DNA from: Phymorhynchus buccinoides
Taxonomy: Eukaryota; Mollusca; Gastropoda; Neogastropoda; Raphitomidae
Assembly: GCA_017654935.2 (NCBI GenBank)
Contig: CM065682.1
Coordinates: forward strand, 39,088,048 to 39,152,047
Direction: 5' to 3'
Length of the DNA stretch: 64,000 bases
Shown here: piece by piece, positions 35,271 to 44,704 of the stretch
Numbering within the stretch: the stretch's first letter is position 1
Layout: each line of letters begins with the position of its first letter
Translations under genes and position numbers: made by a program
Notes under the pieces: generated by a model
Databases searched by the model: none
What the model was told of the DNA's origin: nothing
The model's input: the letters and a program-made list of their open reading frames with translations, nothing else

Positions 35271-35784
35271 TTAACCCTCTTGCATTTATTCCGCCCCAAA
35301 CCGCCCAGCCGGAAGTTGCCTCTGTGTATTCAAGCCGCCCAAAACCGCCTGTAGCTTGCCCCCACTCTGAGACCCCCTCTGATGGCATTTTCATCACACA
35401 CTAAGTTCTGGCTTGTTATGCACACACTATGAAGAAGCTTCCCACTTGCAATGATGTTATGGGCAACTTAGGACGATAAATTGACCGCCAGTCCAACCGT
35501 TAGGGGCTTATCACGCGCTATTCTTAGTTGGGCGCAATGAGAGAGAGAGAGAGGGTGGGACTCATCTCCCTCTCTCTCTCTCACTACGCCCAACTAAGAA
35601 TAGCGCGTGATAGGCCCTTAACGGTTGGACTGCCCTCTGGCGGTCAATTTATCGTCCTAAGCTGCCCATTGTAACTGTATGGCGCTTTGTGTGCTTAAAA
35701 AAATCAGATTTTCCAGAAAGTGTGTGAAAAAATCAACACTAGAAGACGTTTTCTCTGTAACAAATGTGAATGCAAGAGGGTTAA
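35271..35784. mobile_element. TTAA-flanked element with large internal hairpin
   Basis: TTAA-CCCTCTTGCATT at the left and AATGCAAGAGGG-TTAA at the right: perfect 12-bp TIR and TTAA. Its termini resemble those of 32488-33411 (CCCTCTTG). It contains near-perfect inverted arms at about 35459-35553 and 35567-35669, centred on a GA/CT tract. No frame. Confidence 0.88.
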
Positions 35785-36270
35785 TGCCAATCCATACACT
35801 GACATGTTGCATCATGTTGCATTGCTTCACATTTTAATGACAATGAATTATACTGATTAAGAAAAATGATTTGTTCCCTATTTAATCTGGTCCAAAACAT
35901 AAACAGAACACAAATTAAGAGTTCCTATTTGCTATCTAAACTGACAATGACAACCATCACTGTGAAATAGAATGATACAGAAGAGGAGAGGGTGGGGAGG
36001 GAGATAGGAGAATGAAACATCTGCCAGACATAAAAAGCCTAAATGAAAACTTAAACCAAGTGAAGCTGATACACTTCTACCCTAGTGTTCAAGAGCTTCG
36101 GCTGTTGGGATGATCCCTGGAGTATCTTAGCCAGATTACGTCAACAACAACAACAAAACCTGGTAGCTCTGAGTATGCAAATGATTTTATTACACAGTAT
36201 TTTGTAACAATTCCTGACGCAAGTAAATGGATGATTTTAGTTAATATAACTATCTATTCTATCTATATAC

Positions 36271-36464
36271 TTACCGTTTCACTACGAATGAGTTATCTCT
36301 TCCAATTTGGAGCTAATGCCAATTACCAAAGACCAAAAAAGTCTTAGTCTTCACAAGACTAACTTACTTCCCTTGGTCTGGTTTAGCAATACCACTGAGC
36401 TGCTGTGGATCCCCTTCCTGACGTCACTTCCGGGGAGCCAACTTTGAATCATGATAAATTTTTT
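36271..36464. repeat. DIRS inverted terminal repeat (3' side of coding strand)
   Basis: Reverse complement of 42223-42416 with few mismatches. Its outer extension 36229-36270 is unique to this end. On the minus strand its outer part contains CGGTAAGT, a donor-like sequence. Confidence 0.95.
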
Positions 36465-36521
36465 GACTACTCGACTCGCAACGATGTTTTCGTCGGAGGG
36501 AGGTGGGTGGGAACCTTTGAT

Positions 36522-36619
36522 CGTAGTGAAACGGTAAGTATATAGATAGAATAGATAGTTATATTAACTAAAATCATCCAATCTATTCTATCATGTTACC
36601 GTTTCACTACGAATGAGTT
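36522..36619. repeat. DIRS internal complementary region
   Basis: 36522-36579 is complementary to the left outer end (36229-36287), and 36580-36619 to the right outer end (about 42393-42432). The two halves abut at ATCC|AATC, the predicted circular junction. Confidence 0.92.
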
Positions 36620-36837
36620 GTTTCCCAACGAGGAGGTGGGTAAGAAAAAACATTGTTGAATTTTTAACTTTCCAACAAAGAGCAAACATTTCATACCCAT
36701 TATATCCAAAAAGCGGGATTACCCAGGGTATCCCCGTGATAGCACCGGAAGCATCCGTATGAACATATAATTTCATTCCCCCAACAGGCATATACATATA
36801 TATGCATCCCAATAAACAATAACAACATAAATTACCG

Positions 36838-37965
36838 TTAGACCAAGGAGACAGGGGTCTGTGCCAGCACCAGCTTCCTGATGCCGTAGGTATCATTTTG
36901 TCTCCTGGCGGAGAAATGTCGTAGATAGAAGTTCAAGAACGTGGTCTCTGACTTCCAGTAGGCGGCCTCCAAGACGCTGGATAAGGCCACACCCTTGATC
37001 ATGGCCAAGGAGGAGCTGATAGCCCGAATTTCATGGGCTCTCAGGGGGTTTTGGGGCAAGGATTTGTCAGCGTTTGAGTATGCTAATTTTATAGCATCTA
37101 TCAGCCACCTAGAAATGGTGGATTTCGAAATGTCTTTCATGTATTTGTCATTCAGTGAAACGAACAGGCGTCGTTTGTGCCCTCGGAACTGAGAAGTTCT
37201 CTTCAAGTATAACCGAAGGGCTCTAACTGGACATAGGAATCTGTCGGTGTCATCAGGAGCCAGAATGGTGCAAAGACTCTGAACTGTCACTGAAGGAGAG
37301 GACGCCTGAGCGGACTGGTTCTTAGCACGAAACTCCGGAAGAAAAGACAGTGTCATGGATTGATCCGAAGAATTGAACTCAATATCCGAACCTAGACCGC
37401 TAAGAGCATGGACGCCACTAACCCGCCTAGCCGTAGCTAAAGACAATAGAAAAACTGTCTTGTATGTCAACAACTTGAAAGACAACGATGCTAAAGGTTC
37501 ACATTGATCCCGAAGAAAGGACAGAACAACGAACAAATCCCACTGAGGAAGGCGAACGCCCGAGGACACAGACTTGTTGCGGACTGCATCAATCAGATGT
37601 GAAAGTTCAATAGCTAAGGAAAAAGAAGGATTTCTCTTGCCCGTAGCTACCGTTATAGTATGCACAACAGAAGCCTTGTATCCATTTAACGTCTGAGCGG
37701 ATAAGCCGCGGTTCTGGTGGAGGTGAGCCAAAAACTGAGTAAACTCCGGACCGGAAGGATCTAACGGAGAAATGCCATGGGACAAACAGAAACCATACCA
37801 TGAGGCCCACCGTATGTCATATAGTTTGTTAGTACTCTGTCGTCTCGCCTTGAGTACTAAGTCCACAGTTTGTTCCGAGAGTCCGCGTGCTCGCAGGCCT
37901 GACCGCATAGTAGCCATGCGGTCAGCTGAAACAGTTGGGGGTTGGCGTGGCCGACTCCCGTGCAT
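36838..37965 (-). CDS. Tyrosine recombinase of the DIRS element
   Basis: The frame runs from an ATG at 37965 (MHGSRPRQ) for 375 codons; it is open further upstream to 39735 but there it only shadows the RT frame. The N-terminal SAM-like DNA-binding part includes STNKLYDIRWASWYGFC. The catalytic part shows the first Arg in LATARRVSGVHAL, the H-x-x-R box in LRAHEIRAISSS, and the nucleophile Tyr in TTFLNFYLRHF. The recombinase would insert the circular DNA intermediate. It overlaps the end of the RT/RNase H frame by about 110 bp, as in other DIRS elements. It looks intact. Confidence 0.9.
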   Translation of the reverse strand: MHGSRPRQPPTVSADRMATMRSGLRARGLSEQTVDLVLKARRQSTNKLYDIRWASWYGFCLSHGISPLDPSGPEFTQFLAHLHQNRGLSAQTLNGYKASVVHTITVATGKRNPSFSLAIELSHLIDAVRNKSVSSGVRLPQWDLFVVLSFLRDQCEPLASLSFKLLTYKTVFLLSLATARRVSGVHALSGLGSDIEFNSSDQSMTLSFLPEFRAKNQSAQASSPSVTVQSLCTILAPDDTDRFLCPVRALRLYLKRTSQFRGHKRRLFVSLNDKYMKDISKSTISRWLIDAIKLAYSNADKSLPQNPLRAHEIRAISSSLAMIKGVALSSVLEAAYWKSETTFLNFYLRHFSARRQNDTYGIRKLVLAQTPVSLV

Positions 37966-39545
37966 GGCTGAAGCAGTGTGTCTTTTGTGAGACGAAGAGG
38001 GACGCTTGGAACGTGTGAGAGGCTGGTGAGCTCCGGGAACCAAGGGCTGGTCTCCCAGAATGGGGCGATGATGATCAGCCGGGGTAGATCGCGGCTGTAT
38101 TTCTCGAGTACCTTGGGTAGGAGAGACGTTGGAGGGTATGCATACGCCGACATTCCTGTCCAGGGCATCGAGAAGGCGTTGCGCGCTAGTGCCTGAGGGT
38201 CCCTCATAGGTGATACGTAGACCGGCAGCCTGCAGTTGAACCTCGTGGCGAACAGGTCCACGTGCGGTTTCCCCCAGAGGGACCACAGTGGGAGGAGAGA
38301 CTGATGTGCAATAGTCCATTCCGTGGGTAGGATCTGGCCCTTTCTGCTGAGTTGGTCCGCTAAAACGTTCAGTTTTCCCGGGACATACTCCACCGACAGG
38401 GAGATTTGTTTGGCTTGAGCCCACAGAAGGATCTCCTCCGCTTTTCTCGAGAGAGCAGGCGATCGTGTTCCACCTTGACGGCGCAGGTAAGACAGGGCTG
38501 TCGTATTGTCGCCGCAAACGGTGACCCACTTGCCGGTGAGACAAACTGCAAACGACTTGAGGGCCCTCGCCACCGCTTCCAATTCCAGCAGATTGATGTG
38601 AAAGAGTGTCTCTGCGAGAGTCCACTTGCCTGAAGCCTCCCTGTCGTCGAGGTGTGCACCCCAACCAGTTTTGGAAGCGTCCGTGTGAAGGAACAGTTGT
38701 TGCTGAAGAGGTCTGATAGGAACCGTTTGGTTGACCCAGGCACGGTCTGTCCACTGTTCGGTTGCCTCTAGAAACCAGTCCCCTAGCATCACTTGGTGTT
38801 CCAGCTGAAGGCGAGAGATCTTTCTCTGAGCCAGCAAGCGTTGCAGTGGCCGTTTGTGGACCCGAGCCAGAGGAAGAAGGTCCGCTACTGATTCCATCAG
38901 CCCGAGTAGACGGAGTAACTGGCGGGCAGAAGCTGAGGTTTTCTGTCTGAGGGCAGTGACCGACTCCACGAGGGCTAGAATCCTGCTGTCTGACGGCCGA
39001 ACGGTGAACTGGACGGTGTTGAAAGACATGCCCAGGTAGTTGAAAGAGGTTGATGGAGTCAGATCCGATTTGATGTCGTGGATACGAAACCCCAGAGAAG
39101 CGGACAGTTGAACCAGGGTTTCCGTTTGACTCAAGCAGAGTGCGCGAGAGGACGCCAGTAGAAGCCAGTCGTCCAGGTAGACGCGAAGGCGGATGTTCTT
39201 GTTCAGAGGGGAAAGGTCCAAGACAGGGCGAAACTCTCCGTTCTTTTTGGGGACTACAAACAGGCGAGAGTAGAACCCCGAGTCCACCGGGGCCACTGGA
39301 ATGATGGCTCCCTTCTGCTGTAGAGAGGCGACTTCTTTGTCGAGAGCTTCGAATTTTGCCCGGTCTTGGGGTGCTGGGAAGGAGATTGGGTGAGAGGACA
39401 GGGGAGGTTCCTGAGTAAACTGGAACCTGTAGCCTGCCCGCACGACCTGAAGGATCCAAGTATTTTCGACCAAACGTTCCCATGAAGGAAGGCATTCCCA
39501 CAGAGAACCAACGCTTGTATCGGCCGAAAAACCTGGACCCTCCAC
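37857..39545 (-). pseudogene. RT/RNase H of the DIRS element, RT core deleted
   Basis: An open frame of 562 codons. The RT fingers are recognisable (GFYSRLFVVPKKNGEFRPVL, DLSPLNKNI), but the text then jumps at about 39195 to RLRVYLDDWLLLA. The palm segment carrying the first catalytic Asp and the LPFG region is missing, while the YLDD box remains. RNase H follows with its acidic residues (HTDASKTGWG, LELEAV, GDNTTALSYL, NVLADQLSR). After it comes the conserved DIRS region DLFATRFNCRLPVYVSP to YAYPP. The deletion keeps the frame open, so a shortened protein with RNase H could still be made but reverse transcription should be impossible. Confidence 0.88.
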
Positions 39546-39559
39546 AGATCGAGCGGGCT

Positions 39560-42007
39560 TTAATGAAAAGGCTGTTTCCGCCCCGAGAACGCGGTACGGC
39601 TGAATCGGGGCGGACCCGAAGCAGCCGATCCACGTCCTGAGAACGAGGAACCACGGGCTGAAGAGGGGGGAGTGGGCTGGAAAGCGGGACGGTGGCGCTG
39701 ACCTGAAGACTGGTTGTAGGGGAAGCGAGAAACACGACCCCTAGAAGACATCATCCTGGAGGGAGTGTGACTGGCTGGCTTGAACTCTGTGCGTGCGCGC
39801 TTAGGTTGAGGAGCGGCAAAACTCTGACTCGCAGCCTTACGAGCCCACATCATGAGCTGTTCCTGAGAGAGATCGTTCCTCCGTTTCTTGGAGCCTTCCA
39901 GAACGTCCTTGACCGTGTTCGGGTGGAAGGTGGCGGAAGGATGGGACGGGCAGGAACGTAGCGTGGAGCGTTCTTCGAGGTCCAGTCGGAGTTTACAAGC
40001 CCGGACCACAGAGTCTCTGTATGTAGCAGCCAGTTGAACCCTGGTGCTAGAAGCCACTGACGAAATCGAGTTCACTGCTTTGTTGAGCGAAGCCAAACAA
40101 ACACCCAATGCACGTTCATCTATGGACTCAAGCAGGCTGAAATCTTCTGGTTTGGCCGTTGTGGTGGAGCCCACTATCTGGGACAGAGTCTGCAGCATGG
40201 AGGTAGCGAGAGAAGCGGCTCGGAGAACAGCGTAAGACGACCTTTCCAAGTTGTTAAACGAGGACTGTGAGAAAGAGACCGTCGATTGTCCTCCCTGTGG
40301 CCTAAAATCCAGAGATTGTTTCTCTTGAGGAGACACACTCGAGTGCGAAGGCACAGGCACAAAGGTACTGGATAGCTGAAACGGGGGGAAGAAGTCTTTC
40401 TTCAGGAATGTCCCCGCACGAGAAGGAATTGGGTCCGGTTGACGTGGAGGGGGACCGTCGTCCTCCTCGGTCAGAATCTGAGGCTGAGTCCAGAGAATAG
40501 AGTCGGCACGTCGAAGCTCTTGGCGAATAAACGGCGAAGTGTGAAGAGCAAGTCTTGCTTCTTTCGGAGCCTGTAATTCTCCGAAAAACTGTGGCTGTTC
40601 CTTGCTGGAATTCGACTCAGAAAGAGGCATCGGTTTGATGTCCTGACAGTATGGACGGAGAATATCCAAGTATCCTTGGTAGTTCCCGGTAGAAGGAACT
40701 GGTTCCACTTGTACAGGGGGCTCAGAACAGAAGCTGCCCTGCTCCACCCGTGAGAAACGATCAACGTCCTGATCTGTTTCGTCACCAGGGTGTTGATGAT
40801 CGGAAAATCTCTCGCGCATGACCCGACGAACTTCGTCTCTCACTGCTGAGTCAAATTCGCTGTCATCCTCGGAGTAAGGCGGAAGAAAATCATCTTCGAC
40901 CGGAGAAACATGTAGACTCAGGCCAGAGTTCCTAGAGGGAAGCCCATGCGGAGTTTCATCCGTTGAAAATCTCTCCGTAGCAGAGACTGTTCTGCGCCGT
41001 GACAGCATAGTTCGTTCTGACGGGTCAACGGACGTTGTCCGTATGCGGTCCGTGCCGACAGTGCCCACGGGCACGGTGCTACCGGTACGGGTAGCAGTTT
41101 CTAGTGTCACGTGACCGTGTTTCATTGGTTCACGGGTGACGGAGCCGTTATCTGCCTCGCCCCACGGGCGGCCGGAGTCCCCATGACGGGTACCGGTTTG
41201 GGACCGCACATGACCGGACTTCTTCCAGCCCCGCGCCATGCTGCCGCTCCCGGACAAACCGGGCGGACTTACAGGTCTAGAGTTACGAATTTGCCAGTTT
41301 CTGGGAGAATCCATCCGTGGAATCACACACTCACGTGAACGGGAGTCGTAGACCGGTACCGTGTCCGTCCGTGTCCGTTCCCGACGGTCAGAGAAGTGTC
41401 CGTCGAGATTTTCATCCATTGAGAAGATCGGTATGCCGGTCTTCCTCTCCAAACTGGCCAGTTGGTCCGTCGAGTAAGAGGTTGAAACAGCCGTTTCAAA
41501 TCCGTCGAAACTTCGAGAATGGTAAGGCACTCTGTCTCTGAGGTTCTCATCCGCCAAACTTGGCGGTTCATCCAATGGTACTGAGTCACAGTCAAGTTTT
41601 GTACTTGTCCTAGTCGTGGTGGGCCTCATTGAACCACCTGACATCGAAACCAAAGAAGAGGACGGGACCAAAACTAAACCCTTGTTCTGTAGTTCTGCCA
41701 GCATATCGGAGACTAAAGTAGAGGAATCTACTAAAGAAATGACATGTTCCGTCTGCTCCACAGACGGCTCCGACACAGCAGAAGTACTAGAAGAAGAATG
41801 AGTGGGAAGGAGGGGGGGAGGGGGGGGCACTTTCTTCTTCGAAGACGAAGAAGAAGAAGACGACCTAGACTTAGAACTAGACTCTTTCTTCGAACTAGAA
41901 CTAGAACTAGGGGTAGGGGTAGAAAGGAACTTCCCTTTCTCATCCCTAGACTGCTTAGACGACGAAGTAGAAGCAGAAGGCACAGAAGTGACACCGATGT
42001 CCGACAT
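39560..42007 (-). CDS. Gag-like ORF of the DIRS element
   Basis: 815 codons from ATG at 42007. The N-terminus is Ser/Lys-rich with a PPPPPLLP run. The middle is Arg/Ser/Thr-rich without a known fold. The C-terminal third has a helical block (SYAVLRAASLATSMLQTLSQ and following), then a basic Arg/Ser/Gly-rich tail (PKRARTEF, RGRVSRF), consistent with nucleic-acid binding. It ends just before the RT frame. Assigned as gag by position; no zinc knuckle seen. Confidence 0.75.
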   Translation of the reverse strand: MSDIGVTSVPSASTSSSKQSRDEKGKFLSTPTPSSSSSSKKESSSKSRSSSSSSSSKKKVPPPPPLLPTHSSSSTSAVSEPSVEQTEHVISLVDSSTLVSDMLAELQNKGLVLVPSSSLVSMSGGSMRPTTTRTSTKLDCDSVPLDEPPSLADENLRDRVPYHSRSFDGFETAVSTSYSTDQLASLERKTGIPIFSMDENLDGHFSDRRERTRTDTVPVYDSRSRECVIPRMDSPRNWQIRNSRPVSPPGLSGSGSMARGWKKSGHVRSQTGTRHGDSGRPWGEADNGSVTREPMKHGHVTLETATRTGSTVPVGTVGTDRIRTTSVDPSERTMLSRRRTVSATERFSTDETPHGLPSRNSGLSLHVSPVEDDFLPPYSEDDSEFDSAVRDEVRRVMRERFSDHQHPGDETDQDVDRFSRVEQGSFCSEPPVQVEPVPSTGNYQGYLDILRPYCQDIKPMPLSESNSSKEQPQFFGELQAPKEARLALHTSPFIRQELRRADSILWTQPQILTEEDDGPPPRQPDPIPSRAGTFLKKDFFPPFQLSSTFVPVPSHSSVSPQEKQSLDFRPQGGQSTVSFSQSSFNNLERSSYAVLRAASLATSMLQTLSQIVGSTTTAKPEDFSLLESIDERALGVCLASLNKAVNSISSVASSTRVQLAATYRDSVVRACKLRLDLEERSTLRSCPSHPSATFHPNTVKDVLEGSKKRRNDLSQEQLMMWARKAASQSFAAPQPKRARTEFKPASHTPSRMMSSRGRVSRFPYNQSSGQRHRPAFQPTPPSSARGSSFSGRGSAASGPPRFSRTAFSGRKQPFH

Positions 42008-42222
42008 GTTAACAACGAGGGCACAAAACCGGTGTCAAACAACAATCAAATAATTTTCCTTTAACCAAAATTCGATCCCAAAAATCAAATTAAAATTATA
42101 CACTGACAATACCTGTTACCCAAGGGGCAAAAGGGAACACAAAGAAGGTAGAATGGCAAGGAAAATAGCTTGAAAATGAATTAAATTTGCAGAGCAAAAA
42201 AGAACATGGCAGCTCCAATTGG

Positions 42223-42416
42223 AAAAAATTTATTATGATTCAAAGTTGGCTCCCCGGAAGTGACGTCAGGAAGGGGATCCACAGCAGCTCAGTGGTATTG
42301 CTAAACCAGACCAAGGGAAGTAAGTTAGTCTTGTGAAGACTAAGACTTTTTTGGTCTTTGGTAATTGGCATTAGCTCCAAATTGGAAGAGATAACTCATT
42401 CGTAGTGAAACGGTAA
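42223..42416. repeat. DIRS inverted terminal repeat (5' side of coding strand)
   Basis: Partner of 36271-36464. Outer extension 42417-42432. The 5' repeat should hold the element's promoter (family knowledge). Confidence 0.95.
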
Positions 42417-42496
42417 CATGATAGAATAGATTGTCCGATTCCTGGTACCTCCATTCATTCATGAGACATACTTTTTGCATTAGAGCTTCAACTTAC

Positions 42497-42596
42497 ATGT
42501 AGACCAAGTCACATTCTTTGCGCACCAGTTCGTTCTTCTCTGTGACCAGCTGGAACCACTCCAACATCAGGTTTTCATCTTCCTCCTCCGCAGCCA
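42497..42596 (-). CDS. MICALL: MICAL-like exon: bMERB second helix
   Basis: 100 nt, acceptor gctcag, donor GTAAGT. It encodes EEEDENLMLEWFQLVTEKNE then LVRKECDLVY, the most conserved bMERB segment (LM..WF.LV.EKN.L.R.E.DL.Y). The DIRS element ends only 64 bp beyond this exon's donor side. Confidence 0.93.
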
Positions 42597-42600
42597 CTGA

Positions 42601-42800
42601 GCAACAACATGAACACCGTCCCAGTCAGTATCATCATTGACTTCATCACCATCATCATCATTACCACATTCATCACTGTAATCATCTTGACCATCATCAT
42701 TATCACCATGACCATCACCATTATCAACATGGCCATCATTATTACATTAATGATGCAATCATCATTTTCATCAAATGACCATGATAATGATTATCATCAT
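42601..42800. repeat. ATC/CAT-rich imperfect trinucleotide repeat
   Basis: Runs of atcatc, accatc and attatc without a fixed unit, immediately upstream (on the minus strand) of the 42497-42596 exon acceptor. Confidence 0.8.
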
Positions 42801-43252
42801 TGCCGTCTTCGTCTATCATTCTATGTTGTCAACAATAAAGCCATCATAACCCAACAATACCATAAGTCAAAATTTAAAAAAAAATCAAAACATTCATGAG
42901 CAACAAATGCATGTAATTCAACTTTAAAGCTTAAAACCATCTATGTTGTCTGCTACAGCTCTAGAACAATGGGATGAAAAAGCTAATCACTGCTGAATGT
43001 GATGACCAGGTTAGTTGCTATATAAAGCTGTTTCTACATTAAATATGGATCTGAACTATGCTTTTCTTTTTCTCTGAATGAAGCTGACAAGTGTGTCAAA
43101 ATGTGGTTCCTCAACTGCATTTTAACATCACAGTCCAACATAATGTTAAAACGTAACAAGGGAACATCCAAAGCATTGCAGCAGAAATGAAACGTGCTAA
43201 ATTTGAATCTTAAAACTTTTAATTTATAAATAATGAAAAAACACAAAGTAGG

Positions 43253-43253
<1 letters not shown>

Positions 43254-43288
<35 letters not shown>
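43254..43288. repeat. Poly-G run, 35 nt
   Basis: Uninterrupted G run, C-rich on the minus (transcribed) strand. It directly precedes the repeat at 43290-43610. Confidence 0.9.
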
Positions 43289-43289
<1 letters not shown>

Positions 43290-43290
<1 letters not shown>

Positions 43291-43610
43291 TTGCTCATCA
43301 AAACCAGTGACAAGACAAGCGGACTACAGGAGCCCCTGGACAACCTTTGGCTGTCTCACAATGCTTAGTCTCCTACCGCGACACAGATGCTGACTCCACT
43401 CTAGCATCTAGGACAGAAAGACTTTGACTCGGACTCCGTCCAAAATGTTCCCGCAACAGACTGTCTATCCGTGAGTCCAGGGTGCACATGTTCCGGAATC
43501 ATCCATGACGGCTGCCACGTCAAGACTCCTGTCCCATCATCTACTTCATCCTCATCTTCAACCAGGAAGACAAAGTCTTCAAGATATATTTGTTCATAAG
43601 AGGCAACGCC
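43290..43610 (-). repeat. Dispersed ~310-bp repeat, copy 2
   Basis: Reverse complement of 14460-14770 over most of its length (gctgtctcacaatgctt, gcggactacaggagcc, actcggactccgtcc). Confidence 0.7.
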
Positions 43611-43619
43611 TAATTGGAC

Positions 43620-44639
43620 GCAAAACTAACCATCATTGCAAAGGGACATAATTCAGTTTGTTACTAGTTTTTAGCTAAAACATACACAACGTCACTAAAA
43701 ATAGTGCAGAAATAGTTCTGGTCATACTTACATTTCTTCCGTCAGAAAGACATTACCAATTAGCTTCATTTTTAAAAAAAAAGCTAAACTCCTTCGGGAA
43801 TACTTTATGTACCCAGGTTGATTGAAATCTGTCCCATAGTTTTTTAAAATAACTGCATTACAGACAGAATGACAGACACATACACACGAACCCGATCACA
43901 ATAGTTCCCACTTAGGAACTAATAAAAACAACAAATGTGGTTATGGATGTCACTTTGTTATATATATATGAATACAAACACTGACAGTGACACACACACA
44001 CGACTTAATTCTGATTTTCACACACACACACACACATTGTTATGGAAGATTAAGGTTATGCATGCTAACTGGATGGCACCTAAGTCAATAATACAATTAC
44101 TATTAGATAAAAAATGTAACAATGTAACTCATCCCTAATATTTATAATCAAGAAAACTATGCCGTATTATTTCCATTAAAAAAAATGAGGAATCAAAGTG
44201 TATGCATGTATGAGCATGCTGAAATGTTTCTATAAAAAGATGTTTAAGTCTTGGATTACTTAGATTGCCAAATCAGAAAATAAACACTCCAAGAAAAAAT
44301 GTAAACAAAATGAAAACAGGGAGGGAAAAGGGAGATTGATATAAGGAAAAGATGCAAACCCACATTCTATTATTTCAGAACAAAAAACATACTGTGCAGC
44401 CTAAAAATAGGGGAAAATCAACCTTGTTGTTGCCATATGAAGGCACACAAACCCAGCATGTGTGATTTGATAAACATAACCATAGTTTTAAATATTTTTA
44501 TTTTTTTATTTTTTATTTTACTTATTTTACAGCTATTTTTAATTATTAAAAAATCGGGACTTTACTGGTTTCATACTGATTGTAATTGTTCTAATTTTGT
44601 ATTTACAAATGTCCCATATGTGCGTGCGTGCGTGCGTGC

Positions 44640-44704
<65 letters not shown>

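Larger units (their letters stand above)
36229..42432 (-). mobile_element. DIRS-type tyrosine-recombinase retrotransposon
   Basis: 194-bp inverted terminal repeats (36271-36464 and 42223-42416) carry different short outer extensions. An internal complementary region at 36522-36619 is the exact complement of the left outer end joined to the right outer end; this fixes the element limits and is the hallmark of DIRS elements, where it templates the circle junction. Three coding regions run on the minus strand: gag, RT/RNase H, tyrosine recombinase. No target duplication is seen at the limits, as expected for recombinase-mediated insertion. It lies in a MICAL-like intron in the same orientation as the gene. 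The RT core is deleted, so this copy cannot replicate by itself. Confidence 0.95.

Noticed and set aside
37966..39735. Upstream 590 codons of the long frame ending in the tyrosine recombinase
   Set aside because: They overlap the RT/RNase H coding frame and show no domain of their own; a start near 37965 is preferred.
41731..42064. Arg-, Leu- or Glu-rich frames opposite the gag N-terminus
   Set aside because: Shadows of the Ser/Lys-rich gag codons.
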